64,000 nt of DNA from Candidatus Pacearchaeota archaeon (GTDB lineage Archaea; Nanobdellota; Nanobdellia; Pacearchaeales; GW2011-AR1), in contig JAIFVX010000001.1 in assembly GCA_019659125.1 (NCBI GenBank), positions 438,097-502,096 on the forward strand, in the 5' to 3' direction. The first letter of the stretch is position 1. Every line of letters starts with the position of its first letter. Of this stretch, positions 7,212 to 14,695 are shown piece after piece. The notes beneath the pieces were generated by a model, which ran no database searches, was not told the DNA's origin, and saw only the letters and a list, made by a program, of their open reading frames with translations. Both the position numbers and the translations under genes were made by a program.

Positions 7212-8174
7212 ATGGGCGATAGAAAATATACTTTCTGGATCATTATCGCAATTCTCGTTGTTCTTTCATATCTTATTATAAAGCCATACTTCATTGCACT
7301 TATTTCATCATTCATCCTCGCATATCTTGTCAAACCAGTCTATAATCGGCTTGAAAAAAAGATGTCTCCGAGAGGCGCGGCAGGCATATGTGTTGCGATA
7401 ATAACATTCTTGCTCATCGTACCTGTTTCGCTCATCCTAAGCGGCCTTGTGCAACAAACATATCAGTCAGTAAGGCCTGCAGCGCTTATTGAGATCTTTA
7501 ACACTCTCCCTAAATCAATCACACAAGTTGTTGACCTCTCGACATTAATTGGAAAAGGGACATCATTAATCCTTTCCTTTGTCCAGTCAGCCCTAACATT
7601 CCTTCCTGGATTCCTCATCAGCCTTCTCATTTGTCTTTTCGGTATATATTACATCCTTCTAGAATGGGAGCCTCTGACGGAAAAGATTCGCTCCTATCTT
7701 CCTGTTGACAACAAGGAAAAGGTGATGAAAGACATAGCGCAGGCAACCAATGAGATAGTCTATGGTACCACACTCGTTGCAATCATAGAGTTTGTCGTTT
7801 CAGCAATAGGGTTTGCCATTGTGGGAGTAGACTACTACTTGCTGCTTCCATTGTTAATATTTTTCTCAGCCTTTATACCTGGAGTTGGAGCGGGCGCGGT
7901 GTGGATCCCTGCAGCAATTGTCTATCTCTTCCTTCACCAATATATCACAGCGATAGGTGTCATCATCACGGGAATTATTGTAAGTATTGGCATAGACACA
8001 TTCTTTAGGAATCAGATCCTATCAGCAAAGTCAAAAATACATCCTATGATCATGTTAGTTGGAGTATTTGGAGGCCTGGCAATATTCGGAATCTTCGGGT
8101 TCATCATAGGTCCCCTAGTGCTTGTCTACACCGTAGAGTTGATTGAACAGGCTATCAAGGAACGATCATCGTGA
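7212..8174 (+). CDS. AI-2E/PerM family membrane transporter
   Basis: A 320-residue polytopic membrane protein with the family layout: two N-terminal helices including IKPYFIALISSFILAYLVKP, an amphipathic region with KKMSPRGAAGICVAIITFLL, and the C-terminal block FIPGVGAGAVWIPAAIVYLF and FRNQILSAKSKIHPMIMLVG...IFGIFGFIIGPL. Members export autoinducer-2 or act as antiporters in bacteria, but substrate assignment in archaea is not established. It is expressed from a promoter shared with the prepilin peptidase. Confidence 0.88.
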   Translation: MGDRKYTFWIIIAILVVLSYLIIKPYFIALISSFILAYLVKPVYNRLEKKMSPRGAAGICVAIITFLLIVPVSLILSGLVQQTYQSVRPAALIEIFNTLPKSITQVVDLSTLIGKGTSLILSFVQSALTFLPGFLISLLICLFGIYYILLEWEPLTEKIRSYLPVDNKEKVMKDIAQATNEIVYGTTLVAIIEFVVSAIGFAIVGVDYYLLLPLLIFFSAFIPGVGAGAVWIPAAIVYLFLHQYITAIGVIITGIIVSIGIDTFFRNQILSAKSKIHPMIMLVGVFGGLAIFGIFGFIIGPLVLVYTVELIEQAIKERSS

Positions 8175-8285
8175 TGAAGGGATGTTAGCTGCCCGGTTCT
8201 TTCCGCCTTTCTTGTAACGGTTATACCTGCCTTTGGCACGCTTGTCATTCTTGCTCTTCCTCTTCTCAGAAAATCCATAATCCAT
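8166..8285 (-). CDS. Small highly basic protein
   Basis: Too short for the ORF track. The 39-residue reading frame MDYGFSEKRKSKNDKRAKGR... ends NRAANIPSSR and is about one third Lys/Arg. A TATA-like TTATAAAT lies some 20-25 nt upstream of the ATG. It overlaps the 3' end of the convergent PerM-like gene by 9 bp. Basic composition suggests nucleic-acid or ribosome contact, but no family is recognised. Confidence 0.5.
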   Translation of the reverse strand: MDYGFSEKRKSKNDKRAKGRYNRYKKGGKNRAANIPSSR

Positions 8286-8321
8286 GGTATAAAGAATTAA
8301 TTGAGATTTATAATACTAGCG

Positions 8322-8732
8322 TTAGGGGGAAAGCGGATAGTCAAACAAGCGAAGACAGTAACTTTCTGGTGTATAGCCTGGAGGCATCTTGGCAGGCAAG
8401 TTATTGACTTTTGCCTTGCCATCATAGTTTTTGTCAGAGACAAGATCCATACACTTCATAGCTGCAGAGTCGCTCGTACCAGTACCGCATGATATCGAAG
8501 AGTTGCCAACGAATGTCAAGCGTGGATCCAAGCAGTTGACATATTCAGTTATTCCATTGATCTTCACTTTCTGCATGGTGCAGAAATCAATCTGAAGATT
8601 CTTCTGGTTGCTGAGCTTGCATCCTTGACCGATGGCCTCAAGATTCTGCCTGGGTAGGAAAAACCCAAGGACAATAAAGACTAGGACAATAATTCCAAAA
8701 ATAATCAAAAAACGCTTATATCCATAGCCCAT
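8322..8732 (-). CDS. Membrane-anchored secreted protein, pilin-like paralogue lacking a class III signal
   Basis: The 136-residue protein has one N-terminal hydrophobic helix (FLIIFGIIVLVFIVLGFFLP) and a Cys-containing outer domain. It is clearly paralogous to the next gene: EAIGQGCKLSNQKNLQIDFC corresponds to ETVAQGCNIAIQGKLNVDFC, and YVNCLDPRLT to YINCLDTRLT. Unlike the paralogue, the start MGYGYKRF lacks the charged-Gly cleavage motif of archaeal pilins, so it may stay membrane-anchored. It has its own TATA-like CTTATAAGT. Confidence 0.6.
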   Translation of the reverse strand: MGYGYKRFLIIFGIIVLVFIVLGFFLPRQNLEAIGQGCKLSNQKNLQIDFCTMQKVKINGITEYVNCLDPRLTFVGNSSISCGTGTSDSAAMKCMDLVSDKNYDGKAKVNNLPAKMPPGYTPESYCLRLFDYPLSP

Positions 8733-8762
8733 AGTGTAAATAATTAATCAATACTTATAAGA

Positions 8763-9227
8763 TTATGGCTGAGGGCCGGTTAGACCGACTCCAGAATTAA
8801 ACTTCTTACAATACTCAGTTGCTACTGAAGTATTCTGGCCAACAAGATCGTTATTAATATAGACATTATACTCTTTGTTCTCAATAAGCTTCTTGCATTG
8901 GTCAAATTTGATAGTGGAAGGACAACTGAGAAGAGTGCCTTTGATGCTTGGAGTAAGACGTGTATCAAGGCAATTTATATACTCCTTCCGACCATCAATC
9001 TTAGCTGATTTAAACTGGCAGAAGTCAACGTTAAGCTTTCCTTGAATAGCAATATTACAACCCTGAGCAACGGTTTCTAAACTTTGCCCCGGCACAAGGC
9101 CAATCTTACCGAAGATATAATCCCATCCCAAGGAAAATCCAAGGACAATAAAGACTAGGACGATAATTCCAAGTATAATAAGGATAAGTGTCGTAATAGA
9201 CAAATCCTGACCTCTTTTATCTGGCAT
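8763..9227 (-). CDS. Pilin-like secreted protein with class III signal
   Basis: The 154-residue product begins MPDKRGQDLSITTLILIILG, a charged segment with Gly before a hydrophobic helix, which is the archaeal prepilin pattern recognised by the A24 peptidase. The mature domain has six or so cysteines including QGCNIA, DFCQF, NCLDTRL and SCPS, probably disulfide-bonded outside the cell. A TATA box TTTATAAAC sits 25 nt upstream of the ATG, so it is transcribed separately from the preceding pilin array. Confidence 0.68.
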   Translation of the reverse strand: MPDKRGQDLSITTLILIILGIIVLVFIVLGFSLGWDYIFGKIGLVPGQSLETVAQGCNIAIQGKLNVDFCQFKSAKIDGRKEYINCLDTRLTPSIKGTLLSCPSTIKFDQCKKLIENKEYNVYINNDLVGQNTSVATEYCKKFNSGVGLTGPQP

Positions 9228-9258
9228 TCCCTAGTGAAAGCGAAGCTGTTTATAAATC

Positions 9259-9750
9259 TTATGCAGCTTGTGCTGGTGAACTGACTTTCTTTACAACAGC
9301 GCCTGTTTCCTTATTAACAGTAAGGGTCAAATCAAAATGCTCAATGATACTATTAGTACCAGATTCAGCAGATATAAACAAATCATGCAATACGAGTACA
9401 TACCCTGCTGCAGTCTGTTGAACTTCAAAATCTCCTGTCCTGATCTTACCGAAGAAATTTCCTTTCAACCCTACACTTGTATCGTGGCTTGCAGCACTAT
9501 TCATAAACGCTGCCTTGAATGCATCGGGACTGCATGCCTTACATGCAAGAGCACTTTCATGTGTGATGATGTCTGCGCTTGAAATCACATATTGCCGATT
9601 AAAATCAATCTCAGAGAAAAGAGAGGTATATTCCACAAACTTATGCTGTTGGGAAGTTCCCTGGCTTGAAAACATAAGCAATGCAACAACTGAAAGGAAA
9701 AGGGCAGCAACTACAAGGGCAATCATAGGAACGTCTCCTCGCCTGTTCAT
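9259..9750 (-). CDS. Pilin-like protein, last gene of the packed pilin array
   Basis: The 163-residue protein starts MNRRGDVPMIALVVAALFLS, a class III signal in which cleavage after Gly would leave a hydrophobic helix at the mature N-terminus. A single CKAC pair (ALACKACSPDAF) lies in the outer domain. It overlaps the gene upstream by 4 nt (ATGA). No close family is recognised beyond the pilin N-terminus. Confidence 0.68.
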   Translation of the reverse strand: MNRRGDVPMIALVVAALFLSVVALLMFSSQGTSQQHKFVEYTSLFSEIDFNRQYVISSADIITHESALACKACSPDAFKAAFMNSAASHDTSVGLKGNFFGKIRTGDFEVQQTAAGYVLVLHDLFISAESGTNSIIEHFDLTLTVNKETGAVVKKVSSPAQAA

Positions 9751-10325
9751 GGGGATACTCCAGCTTTAGTGCATGCATCGTAATAATACTCCAGAGTTTC
9801 CTGTTTTCCTTCGACACTAACTATACGCTTCTTAAAATCGGCATCCACTGGATTTTTTGTGTGGGGATTGATGTATATATGAGGAGATATAGACATAACT
9901 TGAAGTTTATCATCTCCTACAAGAAACAATGAATATTCTGGAGAGCTTGCATCAAGTTTAAGCGCAAGAGACGTTAGATGAAGGTATAAGCATCTTTGCC
10001 TTGAGATCCCTGAGCCTTTATCCATCTCCTGCAATGATTTGACAAATGACTCATACGAGCCGAGCTTATTCGAACTGGGCTGAGCAAATAATGTCTTGAG
10101 CAAAAGAAGTCCCTCTAAAACAGTCATTTGCCTGCCTTGAAAGGTGATGATCTGCAAAGGAAGAGCAAGTCCTTGAGATTCTCCCGAAGGAACTCCAAGA
10201 GCCTCAGGTCCTTGAGCGAGTTTAAGTAATCCTGAAAGAACAATGAAAAGTGCCATGATGATGACGATAATAATGATGACTGGCAATGCAGTGATGATTT
10301 TTCCTAATTGTCCTTTCTTTCTCAT
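9747..10325 (-). CDS. Pilin-like protein
   Basis: The 192-residue protein begins MRKKGQLGKIITALPVIIII, with charge-Gly before a long hydrophobic helix. The remaining domain is largely beta-predicted, has SGLLKLAQGPEALG following the helix and two cysteines (RQRCLYLH, YDACTKAG). It overlaps both neighbours by 4 nt, consistent with translational coupling. Confidence 0.68.
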   Translation of the reverse strand: MRKKGQLGKIITALPVIIIIVIIMALFIVLSGLLKLAQGPEALGVPSGESQGLALPLQIITFQGRQMTVLEGLLLLKTLFAQPSSNKLGSYESFVKSLQEMDKGSGISRQRCLYLHLTSLALKLDASSPEYSLFLVGDDKLQVMSISPHIYINPHTKNPVDADFKKRIVSVEGKQETLEYYYDACTKAGVSP

Positions 10326-10777
10326 GAAACTCTCCTGACTCGCTGTTTGCTTACAGTGAGAATAGTGTAACTTTTAGAGTTCGCACTCATTTCAGTAGTA
10401 ACGCACGAAGGATAATCTCCATTGGATTTTACACCTGCAATCCCGCAGAGTTGAAAATCTCCACCAGTGGAAAACAAAGGATTACCCGCACTTATGCAAT
10501 CGACGCTATTGACGCATACCTTAATGAGATTATATCGATCGGTAACAGACTTGCCTATAGTACATGAATCATAAAACCTTGTTGAGAAATCTGCTTCAGA
10601 AACATCCCGAATGCAATTTTGTATCTCTCGATTAAGAGAGACTGCATCACTCGATCGAAAATCTGAGGAATCTTCAAGAAACAAAGAGGTCCCAAAGACA
10701 ATTCCTCCTCCGATTAGGACAAACAGGAACAAATAAATAAAAATGCTTAACTGGTTCCCAAGCTGCCCTTTATCCAT
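10322..10777 (-). CDS. Pilin-like protein
   Basis: The start is set at MDKGQLGNQLSIFIYLFLFV because it gives a typical prepilin N-terminus and an 8-nt overlap with the gene upstream; the ORF-track start adds 14 residues that cover that gene. The outer domain holds three Cys pairs (IQNCIRDV, DSCTIG, KVCVNSVDCISAG, QLCGIAG, SCVTTE). Expected to be a minor pilin of the same assembly. Confidence 0.66.
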   Translation of the reverse strand: MDKGQLGNQLSIFIYLFLFVLIGGGIVFGTSLFLEDSSDFRSSDAVSLNREIQNCIRDVSEADFSTRFYDSCTIGKSVTDRYNLIKVCVNSVDCISAGNPLFSTGGDFQLCGIAGVKSNGDYPSCVTTEMSANSKSYTILTVSKQRVRRVS

Positions 10778-11192
10778 TTTTCTCCAGCCTAAACGATAGC
10801 ACAGTATTAGGAACTCCAAACTCTGTCTTTACACCTATGACCTTGACATCATTAAAATAACTAACGCAACTTTTTCCAGAGGGACTAAGCCTTGCACACA
10901 CCTCATTATTCTCATTGCTAAACACAAACAGATTTACCACATCAGAAACTCCATTTTTCTGAGCAATAGAAACTGCTTTACCCACATCGAGGTGAAACTC
11001 ATCACCAGGTTTTCCTTGGTCAATCAAGAGGGCAATCTGCTTTGTATAATAGTCTCCCCATAGTCCTGCACCATTCATCTGAAGATAGAGGAAAGCACTC
11101 ATGCCTGCGACAAACAACGCCACTAATATCAAATAAATGATATGGTCATGCAATATCTCTCCGATACTTCCGCGTCTATTGAGGTACTCCAA
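10770..11192 (-). CDS. Pilin-like protein
   Basis: The 140-residue protein starts MEYLNRRGSIGEILHDHIIY, then LILVALFVAGMSAFLYLQ. The RRG before the hydrophobic helix is the processing signal. The mature part contains a Cys pair (EVCARLSPSGKSCVSYF). It overlaps the upstream gene by 17 nt. Confidence 0.66.
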   Translation of the reverse strand: MEYLNRRGSIGEILHDHIIYLILVALFVAGMSAFLYLQMNGAGLWGDYYTKQIALLIDQGKPGDEFHLDVGKAVSIAQKNGVSDVVNLFVFSNENNEVCARLSPSGKSCVSYFNDVKVIGVKTEFGVPNTVLSFRLEKNG

Positions 11193-11688
11193 TATAAACT
11201 CCTCCGCTCGTCTTAGAAATTTTGAGTTCTATCAAGTTTCTTGGGAACTGGATATAGTCAACGCCCTGATAAAGAGGAAGATCTAAACCTTTAGGGCTCA
11301 TCCCGTCAGACACAACGGCTTTTACACTAAGGGTAGCTACATCAAACTTCCTGCAAAATCCTTTTGTCTGGCAGCTATCCTTGGTGTTGGAAGGACAGAT
11401 GCAGAGGCAGCTGCTAAGAAAGCACACATCAGGTTTTGCAGGGTCCTGATTACTCCATCCCTTGAGATACCACTCATTCACACCTCGTATACTAAATCGT
11501 GCTTCCTGACCAGCCTCAAGGGCATTTATTTTTCCTTCAAGGATGTTGATGGTTGCCTTTGCACTTTCAGATTCTTGATTGGAAGTGAAATGGAAAATTC
11601 CCATGCCGACCGCTCCAAGGATGAGCGCAATTCCCAAGACAGCGATGATTGCTTCTAGAGTGTTTTGAGGCAGAATTCCTTTTCTCAT
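11176..11688 (-). CDS. Pilin-like protein with Cys-rich loop
   Basis: The 170-residue product begins MRKGILPQNTLEAIIAVLGI, where RKG and the N-terminal helix fit a prepilin. After a coiled segment there is a compact cysteine cluster CFLSSCLCICPSNTKDSC and a following CRKF. The rest is beta-predicted. It overlaps its upstream neighbour by 4 nt. Confidence 0.66.
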   Translation of the reverse strand: MRKGILPQNTLEAIIAVLGIALILGAVGMGIFHFTSNQESESAKATINILEGKINALEAGQEARFSIRGVNEWYLKGWSNQDPAKPDVCFLSSCLCICPSNTKDSCQTKGFCRKFDVATLSVKAVVSDGMSPKGLDLPLYQGVDYIQFPRNLIELKISKTSGGVYIGVPQ

Positions 11689-12731
11689 GGACTTCCCTCA
11701 ATCTCTGCACATAATCCATTAATGTCCTTGAAAGAATACGGCAATGCTTCAACGAGAGAACATCCTTGCTCTCCAGAATCCTTATCGCGCGTATCAACCT
11801 TCCCGCAATACCCTGCGGCAACCTGCTGCCCCTGGTACGCATTGAACGCCGAGTTTGCAGCTACGGCTCCTCCGACAACAGCGGTAACGACTAATCCTGC
11901 AGGAGTGAGAAGCAATGCCTTCGCCAAAGGGGCTCCAACATAGGGTAGGCTGAAGACTGCCCCTGAAACAACCACTGCATCAGTTCCTACATTCGCCAAT
12001 GCGCTGCCAATGGAAGTCGATTTTATCTGCATAAAAACTAATGCAAGTTCATCTCCGCTTCCTGCGACATTGCCGATCTCCTTAGGTTTTTTCTTCTGAA
12101 GCTCGTTGAGCGCGTTCTCAACTTTTTCCTTGGACGCAAGAGGATAGGACTCAAGGCCAATGGCCTGCATATAGGTCTGGCTTTTTCCAGGAACTTGATG
12201 ACTTGCCAGGTATCCTTGAATATCCACTTTATCAGAGACTGCTTTTAAGAAATCTTGATTCATATTTCTATCGATAGCCACTCTTGAGCAGATAACGCAC
12301 ACAGGCTCTGTAGGCTTAAAGCCCCGTGACGTAGCATAACTTCCAAAAATATCAAGCTTTCCCTCACCCATCATACTCCAACAGTCATAGAGTGCCTGGG
12401 CACTGACCTCAGAAACTGTTACAGCAGCCTTTGTAGAATCTTTATCAAGGACTATGGTAGCCACATCTTTCTCACCAGTAAATTGCGGACATGTTCCAGA
12501 AGCCCGATCGCTCAAACATATTTTTTTTGTTGTGCATTTCAAAGGAATAAGACTACTCGCAGATCCTGGAGTAGTGGCTCTGCTCAAGACTGAAAGCTTG
12601 CAAAGTTCTTCATCAGAATAGGTGTTAAGATCAAGTTTTGTGAAAAGAAAGGCTAAAATGATGATGAATCCTGCGATCCCGAACAGTAAAGGGAACAATA
12701 CGCCTGATGAAACCTCTCCTTTCTTTTTCAT
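11685..12731 (-). CDS. Large pilin-like surface protein with internal hydrophobic helix
   Basis: I start at MKKKGEVSSGVLFPLLFGIA (348 residues), three codons inside the ORF-track start, because it gives the canonical class III signal. The outer domain has many Cys (ELCKL, LKCTTKKICL, GTCPQF, DCWSMM, VCVICSRV). A second hydrophobic stretch, AKALLLTPAGLVVTAVVGGAVA, lies near residue 285 and is unusual for a pilin; it may be a membrane segment or buried helix. A 31-nt gap separates it from the 37-residue gene upstream. Confidence 0.62.
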   Translation of the reverse strand: MKKKGEVSSGVLFPLLFGIAGFIIILAFLFTKLDLNTYSDEELCKLSVLSRATTPGSASSLIPLKCTTKKICLSDRASGTCPQFTGEKDVATIVLDKDSTKAAVTVSEVSAQALYDCWSMMGEGKLDIFGSYATSRGFKPTEPVCVICSRVAIDRNMNQDFLKAVSDKVDIQGYLASHQVPGKSQTYMQAIGLESYPLASKEKVENALNELQKKKPKEIGNVAGSGDELALVFMQIKSTSIGSALANVGTDAVVVSGAVFSLPYVGAPLAKALLLTPAGLVVTAVVGGAVAANSAFNAYQGQQVAAGYCGKVDTRDKDSGEQGCSLVEALPYSFKDINGLCAEIEGSP

Positions 12732-12762
12732 GCAGAACATACGAAAGAGCTCTTTATAACAA

Positions 12763-12876
12763 TTACGTCGTTAGCTTTTTGATAAGGAAGAAGACTGCCG
12801 CAAACACAAGAAGGGCAAAGATAATCCAGAGAAGAGTGCTCATGGTGAAGTCAGACTCTACATTTTCCCCTTCCAT
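12763..12876 (-). CDS. 37-residue single-helix pilin-like membrane protein
   Basis: Missed by the ORF track. The frame MEGENVESDFTMSTLLWIIF...FFLIKKLTT contains one hydrophobic helix. Its ATG shares one base with the TAA stop of the gene upstream (TAATG), a strong sign of coupled translation. Because it is essentially a lone helix it could be a stripped-down pilin or an assembly spacer. Confidence 0.6.
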   Translation of the reverse strand: MEGENVESDFTMSTLLWIIFALLVFAAVFFLIKKLTT

Positions 12877-13667
12877 TAGGTGCACACCGTACTAGCAGAG
12901 ACAGGCTTAGAAAGATCTACAATAATATCACTTCCGATTCTTCTAGTGCAGAAGTAATCCTGCTTAGGAGTAATCTCTTTCCCTTTTATCTCCTTATATG
13001 AGATTCTAACAGGAACCGCAAACACCGCATCCCTCCAGTTTCCCACAGGATCTCCATATTGTCGTATGACTGTAGGATTAGTAACCAAAGACACGTCATG
13101 ATTAACATTATCTCCATCATAAAGTTTTCCATCAAAAGCAAAATTGTAAAACAAAGTATTTTTGTCAGAAAGCTTCTGCATGAAAGAGATATACGCTATC
13201 CCCATTTTTCCATTAGGGTCTGAAGCATTATAAAAATAGGTTACTTGAAGTGGAACGCTTTCATGCCATGGGATAAGAGTTCTTCTAATGCCTCGCTTGG
13301 CATAGACATCCTTGTAAGCAGAATAGAAAGGACTTCCCTCCCACCCATAATAATACTCAACGAAGTCAGTGTGTGCGTCGCCCCAGTAGACTTGCTTGTC
13401 ACCTACAACAACTTGCCAATTCTTAGGTTCACGAAAATCACGCCACTGAGATCCATCATAATATTGCACATTATCAGAGTCTATCTGATACCTAACTACC
13501 TGGAGGCTCGTAACGGGAGACTGATTATTGTCAAATCCAGGAAGAAGATTCTTGAACCAGTCAGGAAGCCCCACTTTGAAAAGAGAAGCAGCGGCGATAC
13601 CAAAAACAACTAATGCAATAATGCCAAAAATAAGAACTGGCGTTGCAACATCTCCCTTTTTCCTCAT
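12876..13667 (-). CDS. Pilin-like surface protein, paralogue of the first gene of the array
   Basis: The 263-residue protein begins MRKKGDVATPVLIFGIIALV. Its outer domain is homologous to that of the gene at 13.85-14.6 kb: VRYQIDSDNVQYYDGSQW matches VRYSISDNTVQYYDGKTW, and VPVRISYKEI with DYFCTRR and VDLSKPVSAS matches IPVRIRYRDA, SYFCASK and ADLSKPVSSS. The shared YYDG..W, NWRD/HWRD and DLSKPVS elements define a family of at least two copies here. It overlaps the short gene upstream by 4 nt. Confidence 0.68.
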   Translation of the reverse strand: MRKKGDVATPVLIFGIIALVVFGIAAASLFKVGLPDWFKNLLPGFDNNQSPVTSLQVVRYQIDSDNVQYYDGSQWRDFREPKNWQVVVGDKQVYWGDAHTDFVEYYYGWEGSPFYSAYKDVYAKRGIRRTLIPWHESVPLQVTYFYNASDPNGKMGIAYISFMQKLSDKNTLFYNFAFDGKLYDGDNVNHDVSLVTNPTVIRQYGDPVGNWRDAVFAVPVRISYKEIKGKEITPKQDYFCTRRIGSDIIVDLSKPVSASTVCT

Positions 13668-13816
13668 GATCCAAACCTGAACAGATCCTTGAGATACTGC
13701 AGGGCCCCTCCGCCTTTATCAGCCAATATAGCATAAACAAAGAATACGATGACTGCAGCCACCAATGCAATCATCCAGGGAATGAGCGTGTCCCATGCAA
13801 CCTCTCCTCGTTTCAT
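13664..13816 (-). CDS. 50-residue pilin-like single-helix protein
   Basis: The ORF-track version (98 aa) overlaps the gene upstream in another frame; the real start is MKRGEVAWDTLIPWMIALVA, which has the prepilin pattern and lies 31 nt after that gene's end. After the helix only about 20 residues remain (ADKGGGALQYLKDLFRFGS). It is one of two near-naked helices inserted in the array. Confidence 0.6.
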   Translation of the reverse strand: MKRGEVAWDTLIPWMIALVAAVIVFFVYAILADKGGGALQYLKDLFRFGS

Positions 13817-13847
13817 GATAGGGGGAAGAAATTCTAGATTATTAAAT

Positions 13848-14615
13848 TTATCCTGAGCAGGCGTAACTTGAGCTAACAGGTTTAGAAAGGTCTGCAACCA
13901 AGGTATTTCCTTCCTTCGAAGCGCAGAAGTAAGAGTCATCATGCAGTGTGCCTGCAGCATCTCTGTATCTGATTCGTACGGGAATCTTCAAGACATCATC
14001 TCTCCAGTGTAGAATAACATCCTTTATCTGCTCTGCATTGGAAGCGGTAGCTGGCTCTACTTTTGATGTCGCGTAATTCCACTGATACAAGGTATTATCT
14101 GCTGCCAGATGATAAAGCCCTCCCGAAAGCAATGAGAAGGAAATGTATCCTCTACCGAATTTAAGCTCGGTATTAGGATCTTTACTCAATGATTGTATCT
14201 TTATAGGGGGAGTTGCGGAACTTAACGTCAATCGCCTCATATTTTGCTGGGCATACAATTCACGATAGATAGGAGAATAAAGGTTCACCTGCCATGTATA
14301 GTAGTACTTCCACAAATCATCAAAAACTTCCTGCCCTACAACTTCCTTATCGCCACGAGGTATAGGGGCGTTGTCAGTTATGGAAAGTTCCATCCACGTC
14401 TTACCATCATAATATTGTACCGTGTTATCTGATATAGAGTATCGTACGGTGCTGGGGGTTGCAGAGCTTCCTCCCGTAAATCCAAGGTTGAAGATGTTGC
14501 TTGATAATCCAAAAATGACGAGAACGGCAACAACCACGATAATAACCCCTGCAATGATATACCTCGTGTCAATGCCTTTTTTCTTTACTATCGCCTTGAT
14601 ATCTTTCTTTGCCAT
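13848..14615 (-). CDS. Pilin-like surface protein, first gene of the minus-strand pilin array
   Basis: The 255-residue protein starts MAKKDIKAIVKKKGIDTRYI and continues into a hydrophobic helix; cleavage after KKKG would be typical. The outer domain is the YYDG..W/DLSKPVS family shared with the gene at 12.9-13.7 kb. It begins the run of ten small genes reading toward 9.26 kb, with spacings of minus 17 to plus 31 nt, which points to one polycistronic unit. A TATA-like TTTAATAATCCC sits about 27 nt before the ATG, back to back with the promoter of the platform-protein gene. Confidence 0.68.
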   Translation of the reverse strand: MAKKDIKAIVKKKGIDTRYIIAGVIIVVVAVLVIFGLSSNIFNLGFTGGSSATPSTVRYSISDNTVQYYDGKTWMELSITDNAPIPRGDKEVVGQEVFDDLWKYYYTWQVNLYSPIYRELYAQQNMRRLTLSSATPPIKIQSLSKDPNTELKFGRGYISFSLLSGGLYHLAADNTLYQWNYATSKVEPATASNAEQIKDVILHWRDDVLKIPVRIRYRDAAGTLHDDSYFCASKEGNTLVADLSKPVSSSYACSG

Positions 14616-14695
14616 AGCCCTCCTCTTAAATAATAGGGATTATTAAATCTACCGACCGAGCAATTTATAATCTGCATCCCCTTCAGAAAGTAAAG

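Noticed and set aside
13664-13960. 98-residue version of the small pilin gene
   Set aside because: Its first 48 residues overlap the upstream pilin-like gene in another frame; the internal MKRGEVAW start fits the prepilin pattern.
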